64,000 nt of DNA from an uncultured Eubacteriales bacterium (GTDB lineage Bacteria; Bacillota; Clostridia; Oscillospirales; UBA644), in NCBI GenBank assembly GCA_905207625.1, contig CAJLLT010000002.1:75255-139254 (forward strand). The letters run 5' to 3'. Below the pieces are notes generated by a model. It worked only from the letters and a program-made list of their open reading frames with translations, made no database searches and had not been told where the DNA came from. The position numbers and the translations under genes were made by a program. Position 1 is the stretch's first letter. The number at the start of each line of letters is the position of its first letter. Below are positions 42,790 to 51,212 of this stretch, piece by piece.

Positions 42790-44418
42790 ATGACTAAAAA
42801 AATTTTTCGTTTGGTGTTTCTTGTAGCTCTGGCGGTTCTTCTTACGTCAATGCTTCTTATAACGGCGGTGGTATACGAGCATTTCACGGACAAAGCGACC
42901 TCCAAGCTTGCCGATACCGCTGTGTATATCTCCAGGGGATATGAGGCATTGGGAGAAAGCTATCTTGAATCCCTTAAAGGAATCTCCGACCGTATAACCC
43001 TCATAGACAAGGACGGAAGTGTTATTTTTGACAACCAGGGCAACGCCTCGGAGTTTGAAAACCACCTTGGCAGGAAGGAAATAGCTGATGCCATAAAATA
43101 CGGTTCGGGAACGGCGGACAGGTATTCCGAGACCATTTCGAAAAGAACCTTTTATTATGCCCTCAGACTCTCCTCCGGGCAGATACTTCGTGTCAGCAAT
43201 ACCGATTACAGCTCCGTCATGATACTTGTGGGAATGCTCAGACCGTTCCTCCTTATTGCGGCAGCAATACTTATTGTCTCGGCGATTCTCGCCTCGGCGA
43301 CGGCAAAAAGCGTTGTCGGACCGATAAACCGTATAGATCTGGAAAACCCCATGGAATGCAAAGCATATCCCGAGCTTTCCCCTCTGATAACAAAGATAGA
43401 ATATCAGAATCACACTATCCGCCGGCAAATGAGAGATCTCCAGCGCAAGCAGCAGGAATTTTCGGCAATTACCGCAAACATGAGCGAGGGACTTGTTATC
43501 TCGGACGGATCGGGAAAAATCATATCCAGGAATTCAGCGGCGGAAAAACTTCTCGGTAAAGAGAAACTTGCTTCCACGGACTTTCTGAAACTCTGTGCCG
43601 ATACCTCCGGCGGCAAGCACTCCATAACCGAAGCGTCCGTCGGCGACGGAGTCATACAGATCATCGCCAATCCGGTCAAAGAGGATGAAAAGCCTATCGG
43701 GGCCGTCCTTCTCATAATTGACGTCACGGAAAAAAGCCATCAGGAACAGATGCGCAGAGAGTTCACCGCAAACGTCAGTCACGAACTTAAAACTCCCCTT
43801 ACCTCCATCTCCGGCTTTGCGGAAATAATAAGGGACGGAATTGCCAAAGACGAGGACGTTGCCCGTTTTGCGGATAAAATATATATGGAAGCGAAAAGGC
43901 TCGTGGATCTGGTCAACGATATAATAAATCTTTCCCGTCTCGATGAGGCCTCGCCGGAAATACAGAAAGAACCGGTGGATCTGCGGGATGTGTGCGCGGC
44001 GGTGATAGAAAGCCTTTCGGATATGGCGAAAAAACTGGACGTGACGCTGTCTCTGGATGCGGAAGAAGCGGTTATAGACGGAATAAAGCCAGTTATAGAA
44101 GAGATGGTCTACAACCTCACCGATAACGCCATAAAATACAATAAACCTCATGGAAGGGTCGATGTAACGGTAAAGAAAACCGACTCTGACGTAGTTCTGT
44201 CCGTTGCCGACACGGGAATAGGTATTCCCGCACAGGATATTCCCAGGGTAACGGAACGTTTTTACCGGGTGGATAAAAGCCATTCCAGACAGATCGGCGG
44301 AACAGGACTCGGTCTTTCGATAGTGAAACACGGGGCGGCTCTGCATCGGGCAGGCCTGCGTATAGAAAGCGAACGGGATAAGGGGACAACGGTCTCATTG
44401 ACCTTCCCCCGTAAATAA
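42790..44418 (+). CDS. phoR: Membrane sensor histidine kinase (PhoR-like)
   Basis: A 542-residue kinase: membrane helix about 7-28, an extracellular domain of roughly 120 residues, a second helix about 150-172, a linker, a PAS domain (EFSAITANMSEGLVISDGSG), and a HisKA domain with NVSHELKTPLTS (phosphorylated His near residue 330). The ATPase domain follows with VYNLTDNAIKYNKPHG (N box), VADTGIGIP (G1) and GGTGLGLSIVKH (G2). The domain order matches Firmicute PhoR. It is cotranscribed with the response regulator and ends at a terminator. Confidence 0.9.
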   Translation: MTKKIFRLVFLVALAVLLTSMLLITAVVYEHFTDKATSKLADTAVYISRGYEALGESYLESLKGISDRITLIDKDGSVIFDNQGNASEFENHLGRKEIADAIKYGSGTADRYSETISKRTFYYALRLSSGQILRVSNTDYSSVMILVGMLRPFLLIAAAILIVSAILASATAKSVVGPINRIDLENPMECKAYPELSPLITKIEYQNHTIRRQMRDLQRKQQEFSAITANMSEGLVISDGSGKIISRNSAAEKLLGKEKLASTDFLKLCADTSGGKHSITEASVGDGVIQIIANPVKEDEKPIGAVLLIIDVTEKSHQEQMRREFTANVSHELKTPLTSISGFAEIIRDGIAKDEDVARFADKIYMEAKRLVDLVNDIINLSRLDEASPEIQKEPVDLRDVCAAVIESLSDMAKKLDVTLSLDAEEAVIDGIKPVIEEMVYNLTDNAIKYNKPHGRVDVTVKKTDSDVVLSVADTGIGIPAQDIPRVTERFYRVDKSHSRQIGGTGLGLSIVKHGAALHRAGLRIESERDKGTTVSLTFPRK

Positions 44419-44438
44419 CGGCACGCTACATAAAAATC

Positions 44439-44474
44439 AAAACGGGCGGTCTCTGTAACGGGACTGCCCGTTTT
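44439..44474 (+). terminator. Terminator of the two-component operon
   Basis: AAAACGGGC (44439-44447) pairs with GCCCGTTTT (44466-44474); a smaller GTC/GAC stem lies inside. Confidence 0.8.
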
Positions 44475-44535
44475 CAGTTAAAAATAAGGAAAGCCATTTC
44501 CGATCTGTTTTTTTGCAAAAAAAACGGGGTACCTA

Positions 44536-44564
44536 TTGACAAACCGGATCATATAGGGTATAAT
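44536..44564 (+). promoter_or_regulatory. Full-consensus promoter of the AbrB-ABC operon
   Basis: TTGACA (44536-44541) and TATAAT (44559-44564) with a 17-base spacer. Confidence 0.85.
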
Positions 44565-44580
44565 GTATTACAAGTAATAC
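44565..44580. promoter_or_regulatory. Perfect palindrome at the transcription start (likely operator)
   Basis: GTATTAC-AA-GTAATAC starts at the base after the -10 box and covers the expected start site. Its position is that of a repressor operator. The first gene downstream is an AbrB-type DNA-binding protein, which makes autorepression a reasonable inference. Confidence 0.6.
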
Positions 44581-44604
44581 TTTTCTTACGTCGCGGAGGG
44601 TTTT

Positions 44605-44889
44605 ATGGAAAAGGACGGGAAGTATATCGGAACGGCAAAGATCGGGCCGAAGGGACAGATAGTTATCCCGAAGGAAGTACGGCAAATGTTCGGTGTGAAA
44701 CCGGGCGACAGTCTTATAATTCTCGCAGACAGGGAAAAAGGGATCGCTCTTCACAGGCTGGAGGTTTTCTCCGCAATAGCCGACAGTATTCTTTCCGGAA
44801 AAGGTGACAGCATTTATCCGGAAAATACGAAGCAGGAAAACGAAACCTTTGCCAGAGTGATCAAAGAGGTGGAAAAACAGAATGACTGA
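44605..44889 (+). CDS. AbrB/SpoVT family DNA-binding protein
   Basis: A 94-residue protein with an N-terminal swapped-hairpin domain typical of AbrB/MazE: IGPKGQIVIPKEVRQMFGVKPGDSLIILAD. The C-terminal half is charged and may mediate multimerisation. Members are transition-state regulators or local repressors. GCGGAGGG precedes the ATG. The gene overlaps the ABC ATPase gene by eight bases, so the regulator and the transporter form one translational unit; the regulator most likely controls the operon through the palindrome at its start site. Confidence 0.92.
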   Translation: MEKDGKYIGTAKIGPKGQIVIPKEVRQMFGVKPGDSLIILADREKGIALHRLEVFSAIADSILSGKGDSIYPENTKQENETFARVIKEVEKQND

Positions 44890-45610
44890 AATAGATATCC
44901 GCGGACTTACGAAGAAATACGGAACAAAAACCGCTGTTGACAATATATCTCTCACTGTGGACAAAGGTGAATTCTTTGCCCTGCTCGGCATGAACGGAGC
45001 GGGAAAAAGCACAACAATAAAAATGCTTTCCTGTCTTATCGCTCCCTCCTCCGGTGATGCTCTCATTTCCGGGCACAGTATTATCAGACAGCAGACCCAG
45101 GTCAAAAAGATCATAAACGTTTCGCCCCAGCAAACGGCAGTGGCACCGAATCTTACGGTAAGAGAGAATCTGGAATTTATCTGCGGGATATACGGTGACA
45201 CAAAGAACGCGGCAAAGCAGAAGTCCGAAGCGATGATTAAAAGATTCGGACTGGAAGAAGTCGGAGGATCAAAGGCGAAAACTCTTTCAGGAGGCTGGTG
45301 CAGACGTCTTTCCGTTGCAATGGCGCTGATCACTGACCCGGAGGTCCTTTTCCTGGATGAACCGACCCTGGGTCTTGACGTTCTGGCACGAAGGGAACTC
45401 TGGTCACTCATATCGCAGTTGAAGGGTTCGGTCACGGTAATTCTTACCACTCACTACCTTGAAGAAGCGGAACAGCTCTGTGACAGGATAGGTATAATGA
45501 CCGCAGGAAGGATTGCGGCAGTAGGAACAACGGAACAGCTTAAGGAGAAAACCGGGAAGCAGACCCTTGAAGAAGCATTTATTTCCCTTTGCGGAGGTGA
45601 ACTGAAATGA
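44882..45610 (+). CDS. ABC transporter ATP-binding protein
   Basis: A 242-residue ABC-2 type ATPase. Motifs: MNGAGKST (Walker A), Q-loop near SPQQTAV, LSGGWCRRLSVAMAL (signature), VLFLDEPTLGLD (Walker B), and TTHYLEEAEQL (H-loop). The form LDVLARRELW is typical of multidrug or lantibiotic exporters of the DrrA/YhaQ type. It overlaps the permease gene by four bases. The substrate cannot be told from sequence. Confidence 0.94.
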   Translation: MTEIDIRGLTKKYGTKTAVDNISLTVDKGEFFALLGMNGAGKSTTIKMLSCLIAPSSGDALISGHSIIRQQTQVKKIINVSPQQTAVAPNLTVRENLEFICGIYGDTKNAAKQKSEAMIKRFGLEEVGGSKAKTLSGGWCRRLSVAMALITDPEVLFLDEPTLGLDVLARRELWSLISQLKGSVTVILTTHYLEEAEQLCDRIGIMTAGRIAAVGTTEQLKEKTGKQTLEEAFISLCGGELK

Positions 45611-46344
45611 AAATGATGACTTTTGCCCTCCGGAACACAAAGGAAATACTCCGGGATAAACTGACCCTTTTCTTCGGACTCGGATTTCCGATAATACTGC
45701 TACTCATGATGACACTGATGCAGTCAAATCTCCCCGTGGACATATTCAATCTCGATTCCCTGACTCCGGGGATGGTTGTTTTCGGACTTTCCTTCATATC
45801 TCTTTTTTCCGCAACAGTAATTTCAAAAGACCGTTCCGGAAGTCTCATTCTGAGGCTTTATACGTCACCGATGAGCCCCACGGATTATATTTTCGGATAT
45901 ACCCTTCCTCTACTGCCCATGGCGTTGGCGCAGGCGGCAATATGCTATGGCGTAGCGGTGATACTCGGACTGAAAATAAGCTCGGGGATAGCGCTTGCCC
46001 TTATAACCGTAATCCCGTCAAGCCTGGTTTTCATCGCTCTCGGACTGCTTTGCGGCAGTATATTCAATGACAAACAGGTTGGGGGAATCTGCGGAGCACT
46101 TCTAACAAACGTATCAGTCTGGCTTTCCGGAACCTGGTTCAGCCTTGACCTTCTGGGACCGGTATTCAAAAAGATCGCAAATTGTCTGCCTTTCTGCCAT
46201 GCGGTGGAGGCGGGGCGGATAGCTCTGTCCGGAAACTTCGGAGGAGCCCTTATCCATATTGCGTGGGTTCTGGGATATGCGATAGTGCTTTTCGCGGCTG
46301 CGGCACTGGTGTTCACAAGGAAAATGCACAGTGACAATATCTGA
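45607..46344 (+). CDS. ABC-2 type transporter permease
   Basis: A 245-residue membrane protein with about six helices, of the DrrB/ABC-2 type: N-terminal FALRNTKEILRDKLTLFFGLGFPI (the conserved amphipathic start), central YTSPMSPTDYIFGYTLPLLPMALAQ, and IALGLLCGSIFNDKQVGGICG. It pairs with the ATPase just upstream to form a dimeric exporter. The operon ends with a terminator 46 bases downstream. Confidence 0.92.
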   Translation: MKMMTFALRNTKEILRDKLTLFFGLGFPIILLLMMTLMQSNLPVDIFNLDSLTPGMVVFGLSFISLFSATVISKDRSGSLILRLYTSPMSPTDYIFGYTLPLLPMALAQAAICYGVAVILGLKISSGIALALITVIPSSLVFIALGLLCGSIFNDKQVGGICGALLTNVSVWLSGTWFSLDLLGPVFKKIANCLPFCHAVEAGRIALSGNFGGALIHIAWVLGYAIVLFAAAALVFTRKMHSDNI

Positions 46345-46389
46345 TACCAGCCCTGCCCCGCAACGATGATAACATATGATAAAAGATAT

Positions 46390-46423
46390 GACCCTCCGTT
46401 TCCCGGAGGGTCTGTTATTTTTT
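46390..46423. terminator. Terminator between the ABC operon and ruvB
   Basis: GACCCTCCG (46390-46398) pairs with CGGAGGGTC (46404-46412), followed on the plus strand by TGTTATTTTTT and on the minus strand by ATATCTTTT; it probably serves both convergent operons. Confidence 0.82.
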
Positions 46424-46445
46424 GAAAATACCGTTAAAGGACAAG

Positions 46446-47456
46446 TTAACCGGGGAAGGCTATTCCCAGGTGTTTATACGCCGCCTGAGTGGCGCACCTT
46501 CCGCGTGGGGTACGGTTAAGAAAACCAAGCTGCATAAGATACGGCTCATAGACATCCTCTATTGTGATGCTTTCTTCGCCCACGAGAGCGGCGAGAGTCT
46601 CAAGTCCCACCGGTCCGCCGTTGAAATTTCTGATTATAGCCTCAAGCATCCGCCGGTCCAGTCCGTCCAGACCGAGACTGTCTATATCCAGCCGTTTCAG
46701 TCCGGTGTCTGCAATTTTTTTATCTATTACCCCGTCACCCATGACCTGCGCAAAATCCCTGATACGTTTAAGAAGCCGGTTCGCAATCCGGGGAGTTCCC
46801 CTGCTGCGTGCGGCGATCTCTCCGGCACCGTCGGCGGTGATCTCTATGCCGAGAATTCCCGCAGAACGGGTAACAATATGTGTCAGTTCCTCCCGGGAAT
46901 AGAGCTCCAGCCGCAGAAGCACCCCGAAACGGTCCCTCAGCGGTGCGGTAAGCTGTCCGGAACGTGTAGTCGCGCCGATCAGAGTAAACTTCGGCAAATC
47001 CAGCCGCACGCTTCTTGCCGCAGGCCCCTTGCCTATGACCACATCCACCTCGTAGTCCTCCATGGCAGAGTACAGTATTTCCTCCACAGGCCTGGACAAA
47101 CGGTGTATCTCATCAATAAAAAGAATATCGTTATCCTGAAGATTTGTAAGCAAGGCAACAACATCCCCGGTTTTTTCCAATGCCGGACCGCTGGTGACGC
47201 GGATCGAAACCCCCATTTCGGAAGCTATAATATTGGCAAGGGTGGTCTTTCCCAGACCGGGAGGGCCGTAAAGGAGAACATGATCCAGGGATTCCTGCCT
47301 CCTCTTTGCGGCCTCAATGTATATGTTCAGGTTTTCCTTGACCTTCTCCTGCCCGATATAATCCTCAAGACGTCGGGGACGCAGGGACGCTTCCGAATCG
47401 TCCTCGGAGCGGATCTTTCTTGCGGAAAGAAGCCTCTCGTCAAATTCCATTTCCAT
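46446..47456 (-). CDS. ruvB: Holliday junction branch migration helicase RuvB
   Basis: RuvB is the hexameric motor that moves Holliday junctions with RuvA. The 336-residue protein has SLRPRRLEDYIGQEKVKENL, Walker A YGPPGLGKTTLA, Walker B FIDEIHRLSRPVEE, GATTRSGQLTAPLRDRFG (sensor 1 and arginine finger region), and a winged-helix C-terminus with GGPVGLETLAALVGEE and FLNRTPRGR. Full length. It is the last gene of a six-gene minus-strand operon and follows ruvA by 16 bases. Confidence 0.98.
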   Translation of the reverse strand: MEMEFDERLLSARKIRSEDDSEASLRPRRLEDYIGQEKVKENLNIYIEAAKRRQESLDHVLLYGPPGLGKTTLANIIASEMGVSIRVTSGPALEKTGDVVALLTNLQDNDILFIDEIHRLSRPVEEILYSAMEDYEVDVVIGKGPAARSVRLDLPKFTLIGATTRSGQLTAPLRDRFGVLLRLELYSREELTHIVTRSAGILGIEITADGAGEIAARSRGTPRIANRLLKRIRDFAQVMGDGVIDKKIADTGLKRLDIDSLGLDGLDRRMLEAIIRNFNGGPVGLETLAALVGEESITIEDVYEPYLMQLGFLNRTPRGRCATQAAYKHLGIAFPG

Positions 47457-47472
47457 CAGTTCTTACTGCTCC

Positions 47473-48063
47473 TTACCCGAGATGTCTTGAAAGCTGACGC
47501 AGAGCCTGCTTGACAATATCACCCGTATCCTCGGCGGAACATTTCCGCACGGCTTTCTCCGAATCAGACCTGGAATACCCCAGAGCCACAAGTACAGCCA
47601 CAGCCTCCGATGCGCCTCCTGAAAGGGATTCCTCATCGGGCAGATCGGATATATCCACTCGGGTGCTCTCAATCTTATCTTTAAGCTCGAGGCATATCCT
47701 CTGGGCAAGTTTCGGACCCACTCCGGAAACCTTTGTTAGTCTTTTATGATCCGAAGTCAGAACACAGGCCGCAAACTCCTCCGGCAAAAACTCAGACAGT
47801 ATTGATAGAGCAACCTTGGGCCCCACACCGCTGATGGATGTCAGTGAAAGAAATACCTGACGCTCCTGTTCTTCGGCAAAGCCGAAAAGATCCATAGCGT
47901 CTTCCCTGACATTGAGATATGTAAAAAGCTTCACCGTATCTTTGCCGGCAACGGCATTATACGTATTCATGGATATATTGCATTTGTATCCCACGCCGCC
48001 GCAATCAATAACGGCAAAGGAAGGTTGAGCCACGGCAAGTCTTCCGTTAAGATAATAATACAT
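47473..48063 (-). CDS. ruvA: Holliday junction DNA-binding protein RuvA
   Basis: RuvA forms the tetramer that binds the junction and loads RuvB. The 196-residue protein has the OB domain (YYYLNGRLAVAQPSFAVIDCGGVGY ... TYLNVREDAMDLFGF), two helix-hairpin-helix motifs (LTSISGVGPKVALSIL, LTKVSGVGPKLAQRIC) and the C-terminal domain III (EAVAVLVALGYSRSDSEKAV). It is 15 bases downstream of an uncharacterised gene and cotranscribed with ruvB. Confidence 0.97.
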   Translation of the reverse strand: MYYYLNGRLAVAQPSFAVIDCGGVGYKCNISMNTYNAVAGKDTVKLFTYLNVREDAMDLFGFAEEQERQVFLSLTSISGVGPKVALSILSEFLPEEFAACVLTSDHKRLTKVSGVGPKLAQRICLELKDKIESTRVDISDLPDEESLSGGASEAVAVLVALGYSRSDSEKAVRKCSAEDTGDIVKQALRQLSRHLG

Positions 48064-48078
48064 GTCCTGTCCTTCCGA

Positions 48079-48987
48079 TCAGAGAAATTCTCTCCATTTT
48101 ATTCCTTCACAGGTGGCTATTTTTACCCCGGAAGCAGTTTGTTCCAGAGAAACAAGTCCGTTTTCCCGGACGGTGTACATTATTCTGCGGCTGCCTACAG
48201 TTCTCAGCGATGTGACTGTTATAAGCTCCGCGGATCTGTCGTTGTCAAGCCATTTAACTGCGTTTTCAGTATATTTTACCGCCATTGTCCCGTCGGATTC
48301 TTCCGTTATCAGCAGTCCGAGATCCTCCAGTCTGCGGCAAACGTCCCTTCTGACATTCTCCTGCTCAAGTCTGTCGGTTACCGCGGCACCTATCCCACCT
48401 TCGGGAACACTTGCCTTCAGAGCCTGCCGGACCTTCGGCATATCAAGCTGTGCCACATCAGCCCACATTTCACTGTCGGAAAGGGGCCTCTTCAGCGCCG
48501 CCTGACGTTGCATGAAAAAGAACTGGGTAAGCAGAAACATGAACCATTCGTCATATCCCAGCTGAACCGAAAAGGACTCGTATTTTAGTTCCTTGTTGAG
48601 GAAGCATTTATCAAGAAGCTGTTCCATCTGCTCCGCATCGGGGAATATTACCGCCATGCACCGGCCGTCGGTTATCACGTTAAAAAGGACATACGCTCCT
48701 CCGGAGGTAAAAAGATAAAAGCATGCCTTCTCGGATCTTTTCTCTATTTCGGCGGCACTCTTCGGCCTCAGGAGCGCGTTCACAAGAATCTTTCCGTCCC
48801 CGGTATAACTGAAACCTTCGCCCTCCGGGACTATAAGGCCCTTGGCAACAAGAGAGCCGGGGAAATCGCCGCTGTCAAGTCTTATTTGCGCAAATATTTC
48901 CGGGGAAAACCCATTGGGCTGCATATCGGTGAGCCCAAGGAAAAAAGCAAGTTCGTTCTCCGTAAGAATATAGGTTTTCTTTGTCAT
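48079..48987 (-). CDS. Conserved-looking cytoplasmic protein of unknown function
   Basis: A 302-residue soluble protein without signal peptide or membrane helix. I do not recognise the family. It begins with LTENELAFFLGL, has a central beta-rich part (YLFTSGGAYVLFNVITDGRCMAVIFPDAEQME) and an acidic, helical C-terminal half with two winged-helix-like stretches. The ribosome site GGAG lies within the end of the upstream gene, five bases from the stop, so translation is coupled. It is the fourth gene of the operon that ends in ruvA-ruvB. A scaffold or EspG-like adaptor role is possible but only speculation. Confidence 0.65.
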   Translation of the reverse strand: MTKKTYILTENELAFFLGLTDMQPNGFSPEIFAQIRLDSGDFPGSLVAKGLIVPEGEGFSYTGDGKILVNALLRPKSAAEIEKRSEKACFYLFTSGGAYVLFNVITDGRCMAVIFPDAEQMEQLLDKCFLNKELKYESFSVQLGYDEWFMFLLTQFFFMQRQAALKRPLSDSEMWADVAQLDMPKVRQALKASVPEGGIGAAVTDRLEQENVRRDVCRRLEDLGLLITEESDGTMAVKYTENAVKWLDNDRSAELITVTSLRTVGSRRIMYTVRENGLVSLEQTASGVKIATCEGIKWREFL

Positions 48988-48991
48988 AGGT

Positions 48992-49873
48992 CTACTCCGT
49001 TATTGTATCTGATTCAAACCGGGCAGGAAGGATACGGTGTCCCCCGTCCGGAAAGGGAATCCCGTCAAAAGCCACATACGCACTGTGAAAATCCGTTCCG
49101 GAAAGCGCAAATTTCATGGTCATCGCGAGCCCGTACGCATCAAGGGCATCGCAGGCAGGCAGAGATTCGGGAGAGTCTTCGGAACCGTGTAATTCCGCTT
49201 CGGCCCTTTTTTCCGCCACCGTTTTTTCCGGGACGGGAGCATGATACTTTCCGTCTGCCTTTGCCACGGTCTTACGCCCGGAGAGCTTTCCGGGAATTGC
49301 CCGTATTTTTTCGGCAACAGAGGAAAAGAACCCCTTTTCTTCCTCTTCGGCAAAATCACCGGAGATATCTTCGTCGTCGTATTTCTGTGCAAGAAGTTTT
49401 CCCACTCCGGCAAAACACGGAAGCGCCGTAACAGCGGGCAGGGCACATATAACGGCAGCCACTATAAGCAATGCCGCAATCGCCCCCGCAGCCCCGCCGG
49501 AAACAGGGAGCCCCAGGTTTGAAGTATGCCGGGACATATTCTCTTTTTCCCGGGCAAGGATAGCTTCCTTGTCATCCCGGCAGGTACACTCCGGGCAGGG
49601 AAGGTCACATCCGTCGCAGAGACGGGTATTGGCATTGTAAAAGTCGTCTTTCGATTTCTTTCCGCACCAACAGGGACATTCGCAGGACAGCTTGTTTCTT
49701 CCGCATCTTACGCAATCATATATTCTGTGGCCGTCACCGTCGGATCTGTAGTATTCTCTGCCGCAGAGACATTCGTCCGAAGCCTCGGTTTCCGCCGCAG
49801 CGGCGCAGGTAAAAGCAGAGAACAGAACCGTGAGGATCATGAGAAGCGGAAGGATCCGGATAAATTTCTTCAT
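48992..49873 (-). CDS. Membrane protein with secreted cysteine-rich domain
   Basis: A 293-residue protein of no recognised family. Signal peptide about 1-28 (LPLLMILTVLFSAFTCAAAAE), then an extracellular region of about 90 residues with roughly 14 cysteines arranged as paired CxC, CxxC and CxCxC knuckles (ECLCGREYYRSDG, CVRCGRNKLSCECPCWCG, CDGCDLPCPECTC), which look like stacked zinc-ribbon or disulfide modules. One membrane helix (about 128-155) follows, then a 140-residue charged tail on the other side. The start overlaps the upstream gene by four bases (ATGA). Confidence 0.65.
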   Translation of the reverse strand: MKKFIRILPLLMILTVLFSAFTCAAAAETEASDECLCGREYYRSDGDGHRIYDCVRCGRNKLSCECPCWCGKKSKDDFYNANTRLCDGCDLPCPECTCRDDKEAILAREKENMSRHTSNLGLPVSGGAAGAIAALLIVAAVICALPAVTALPCFAGVGKLLAQKYDDEDISGDFAEEEEKGFFSSVAEKIRAIPGKLSGRKTVAKADGKYHAPVPEKTVAEKRAEAELHGSEDSPESLPACDALDAYGLAMTMKFALSGTDFHSAYVAFDGIPFPDGGHRILPARFESDTITE

Positions 49874-50301
49874 ATGTAGATCCCTCCGATGACTGATACT
49901 GCGGTATACAGCACTACCGATCCGAAAACCGCACAGACGACCTTCACGATATCGGAAAACGGAACCTTCCGGGTTATCATTTTCCCGACAGAGTCAACGG
50001 CAACGGCAAGCATTCCCGCCGCGAAGAATGCCAGCAGTACATCCCACCCGAGAACAAATCTCGCGACAACAGCCAAAACGGCAAAAGGAAGGAGTATGTA
50101 CCAGAAATCCCTGGATTTGCTGACATACTTACCGAGAAAGTAGTCCAGCACTTTATACACCGCCACAAGAAGCAGTATGTATATGGGAGCAAAAACGATA
50201 CACCTGACAAGGGTTCCGGTCACGGAAACGGCGGCAAGGACGCAGAACACAAGCAGAGACAGTATGCCTATAAGGGGATTGAGTTCAAATTTGGTCTTCA
50301 T
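49870..50301 (-). CDS. Small multi-pass membrane protein of unknown function
   Basis: A 143-residue hydrophobic protein with about four membrane helices (LIGILSLLVFCVLAAVSV, IVFAPIYILLLVAVYKVL, FWYILLPFAVLAVVARFVLG, VVCAVFGSVVLYTAV). No family is recognised. GGGGAGG precedes the ATG by eight bases. It sits 13 bases after the Yip1-like gene and overlaps the cysteine-rich gene, so the three membrane proteins are made from one message and may form a complex. Confidence 0.7.
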   Translation of the reverse strand: MKTKFELNPLIGILSLLVFCVLAAVSVTGTLVRCIVFAPIYILLLVAVYKVLDYFLGKYVSKSRDFWYILLPFAVLAVVARFVLGWDVLLAFFAAGMLAVAVDSVGKMITRKVPFSDIVKVVCAVFGSVVLYTAVSVIGGIYI

Positions 50302-50314
50302 AAGTCATCCTCCC

Positions 50315-50905
50315 CTACAGATTCGAAAAGAAGAGTGCGCTCATGCACAGGACATTCACCAGCCCTGCGGCAAAGACGAAAGCGGACATCAGAATGTCCC
50401 TTTGTTTGGTCAGAACTATGCATATTCTTGCGGAAAGCGCGGTGGCAGAAAGCAATGACAGGACTCCGGCAGTCAGTACGGTGGTCCAACCGGAGATAAG
50501 CTGTATAAGGAAAAACATTACGCCGAAGAAACAGGCGTATCCGTAGCTTATATTCACACAGGTAAAGACCGGGGTGAAGTCCAGCCTTTTTTCATGCCGG
50601 GAAAATATCTCCGAAGCAAAAACGAGAATTACGGAGATCAGAGCCGAAACCGCAACCCCTCCGATAAAACCGAGGAAAGCGAGAATAAGAACTCTCAGCA
50701 CCGTCATTGTGGGAATAAAGGAAAGTTTCTGAACACCTATCTGCAGTGCGAAAAACATATACGCCAGCCCGGGGATAATCATTGTGGGGAACCATGCATC
50801 GGAGCCAAGGGTTCCGTATGCTCTTGCGGGCTGAGCCAGAAGCACCGCCGCTCCCTTGACCTCGGGGATAATGGTCTTTATGAATCCGGTAAAACTGTTT
50901 TCCAT
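50315..50905 (-). CDS. Yip1-like multi-pass membrane protein
   Basis: A 196-residue protein with about five membrane helices and a layout resembling the Yip1/DUF family: short cytoplasmic N-terminus (ENSFTGFIKTIIPEVKGAAVLLAQPARAY region), then helices around FLGFIGGVAVSALISVILVF and an internal FSRHEKRLDFTPVFTCVNISYGYA. Function unknown. The ATG at 50905 follows CGGAG by nine bases; a longer frame to 51040 starts just after the predicted transcription start without a ribosome site. First gene of the operon with ruvAB. Confidence 0.7.
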   Translation of the reverse strand: MENSFTGFIKTIIPEVKGAAVLLAQPARAYGTLGSDAWFPTMIIPGLAYMFFALQIGVQKLSFIPTMTVLRVLILAFLGFIGGVAVSALISVILVFASEIFSRHEKRLDFTPVFTCVNISYGYACFFGVMFFLIQLISGWTTVLTAGVLSLLSATALSARICIVLTKQRDILMSAFVFAAGLVNVLCMSALFFSNL

Positions 50906-51057
50906 TAAAGGTCTCCGTTTATCCGCCGTTTTTTCCGTAGGCACAGTGGTATCCGGCGGTTTTGTGGAATATATAGTATGGACGCAGGGAACAGGCTTCG
51001 GTTCTTGCCGCGGAAATCCCTGCGACTGGGGCAAAAACATATGCCGACATTACGCTC

Positions 51058-51086
51058 ATTATAACATTTTTTTTTATGTTTTACAA
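51058..51086 (-). promoter_or_regulatory. Promoter of the membrane-operon-ruvAB unit
   Basis: Minus-strand TTGTAA (51081-51086) and TATAAT (51058-51063), 17-base spacer, leaving a leader of about 145 bases. Confidence 0.7.
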
Positions 51087-51148
51087 TACCCGGGGGCATA
51101 TTTCACAATAAAATATCATATTTTTTACAACTCTTACCACGGAATGTA

Positions 51149-51177
51149 TTGAAAATTCCTGAAAAATGTGATATACT
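51149..51177 (+). promoter_or_regulatory. Promoter of the VanY-type carboxypeptidase gene
   Basis: TTGAAA (51149-51154) and TATACT (51172-51177), 17-base spacer. A frame start at 51168 overlaps the -10 box, so the gene must start downstream of it. Confidence 0.7.
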
Positions 51178-51212
51178 GTTTCTGTAAATCACTGGAAAGA
51201 AAGTTGGATATT

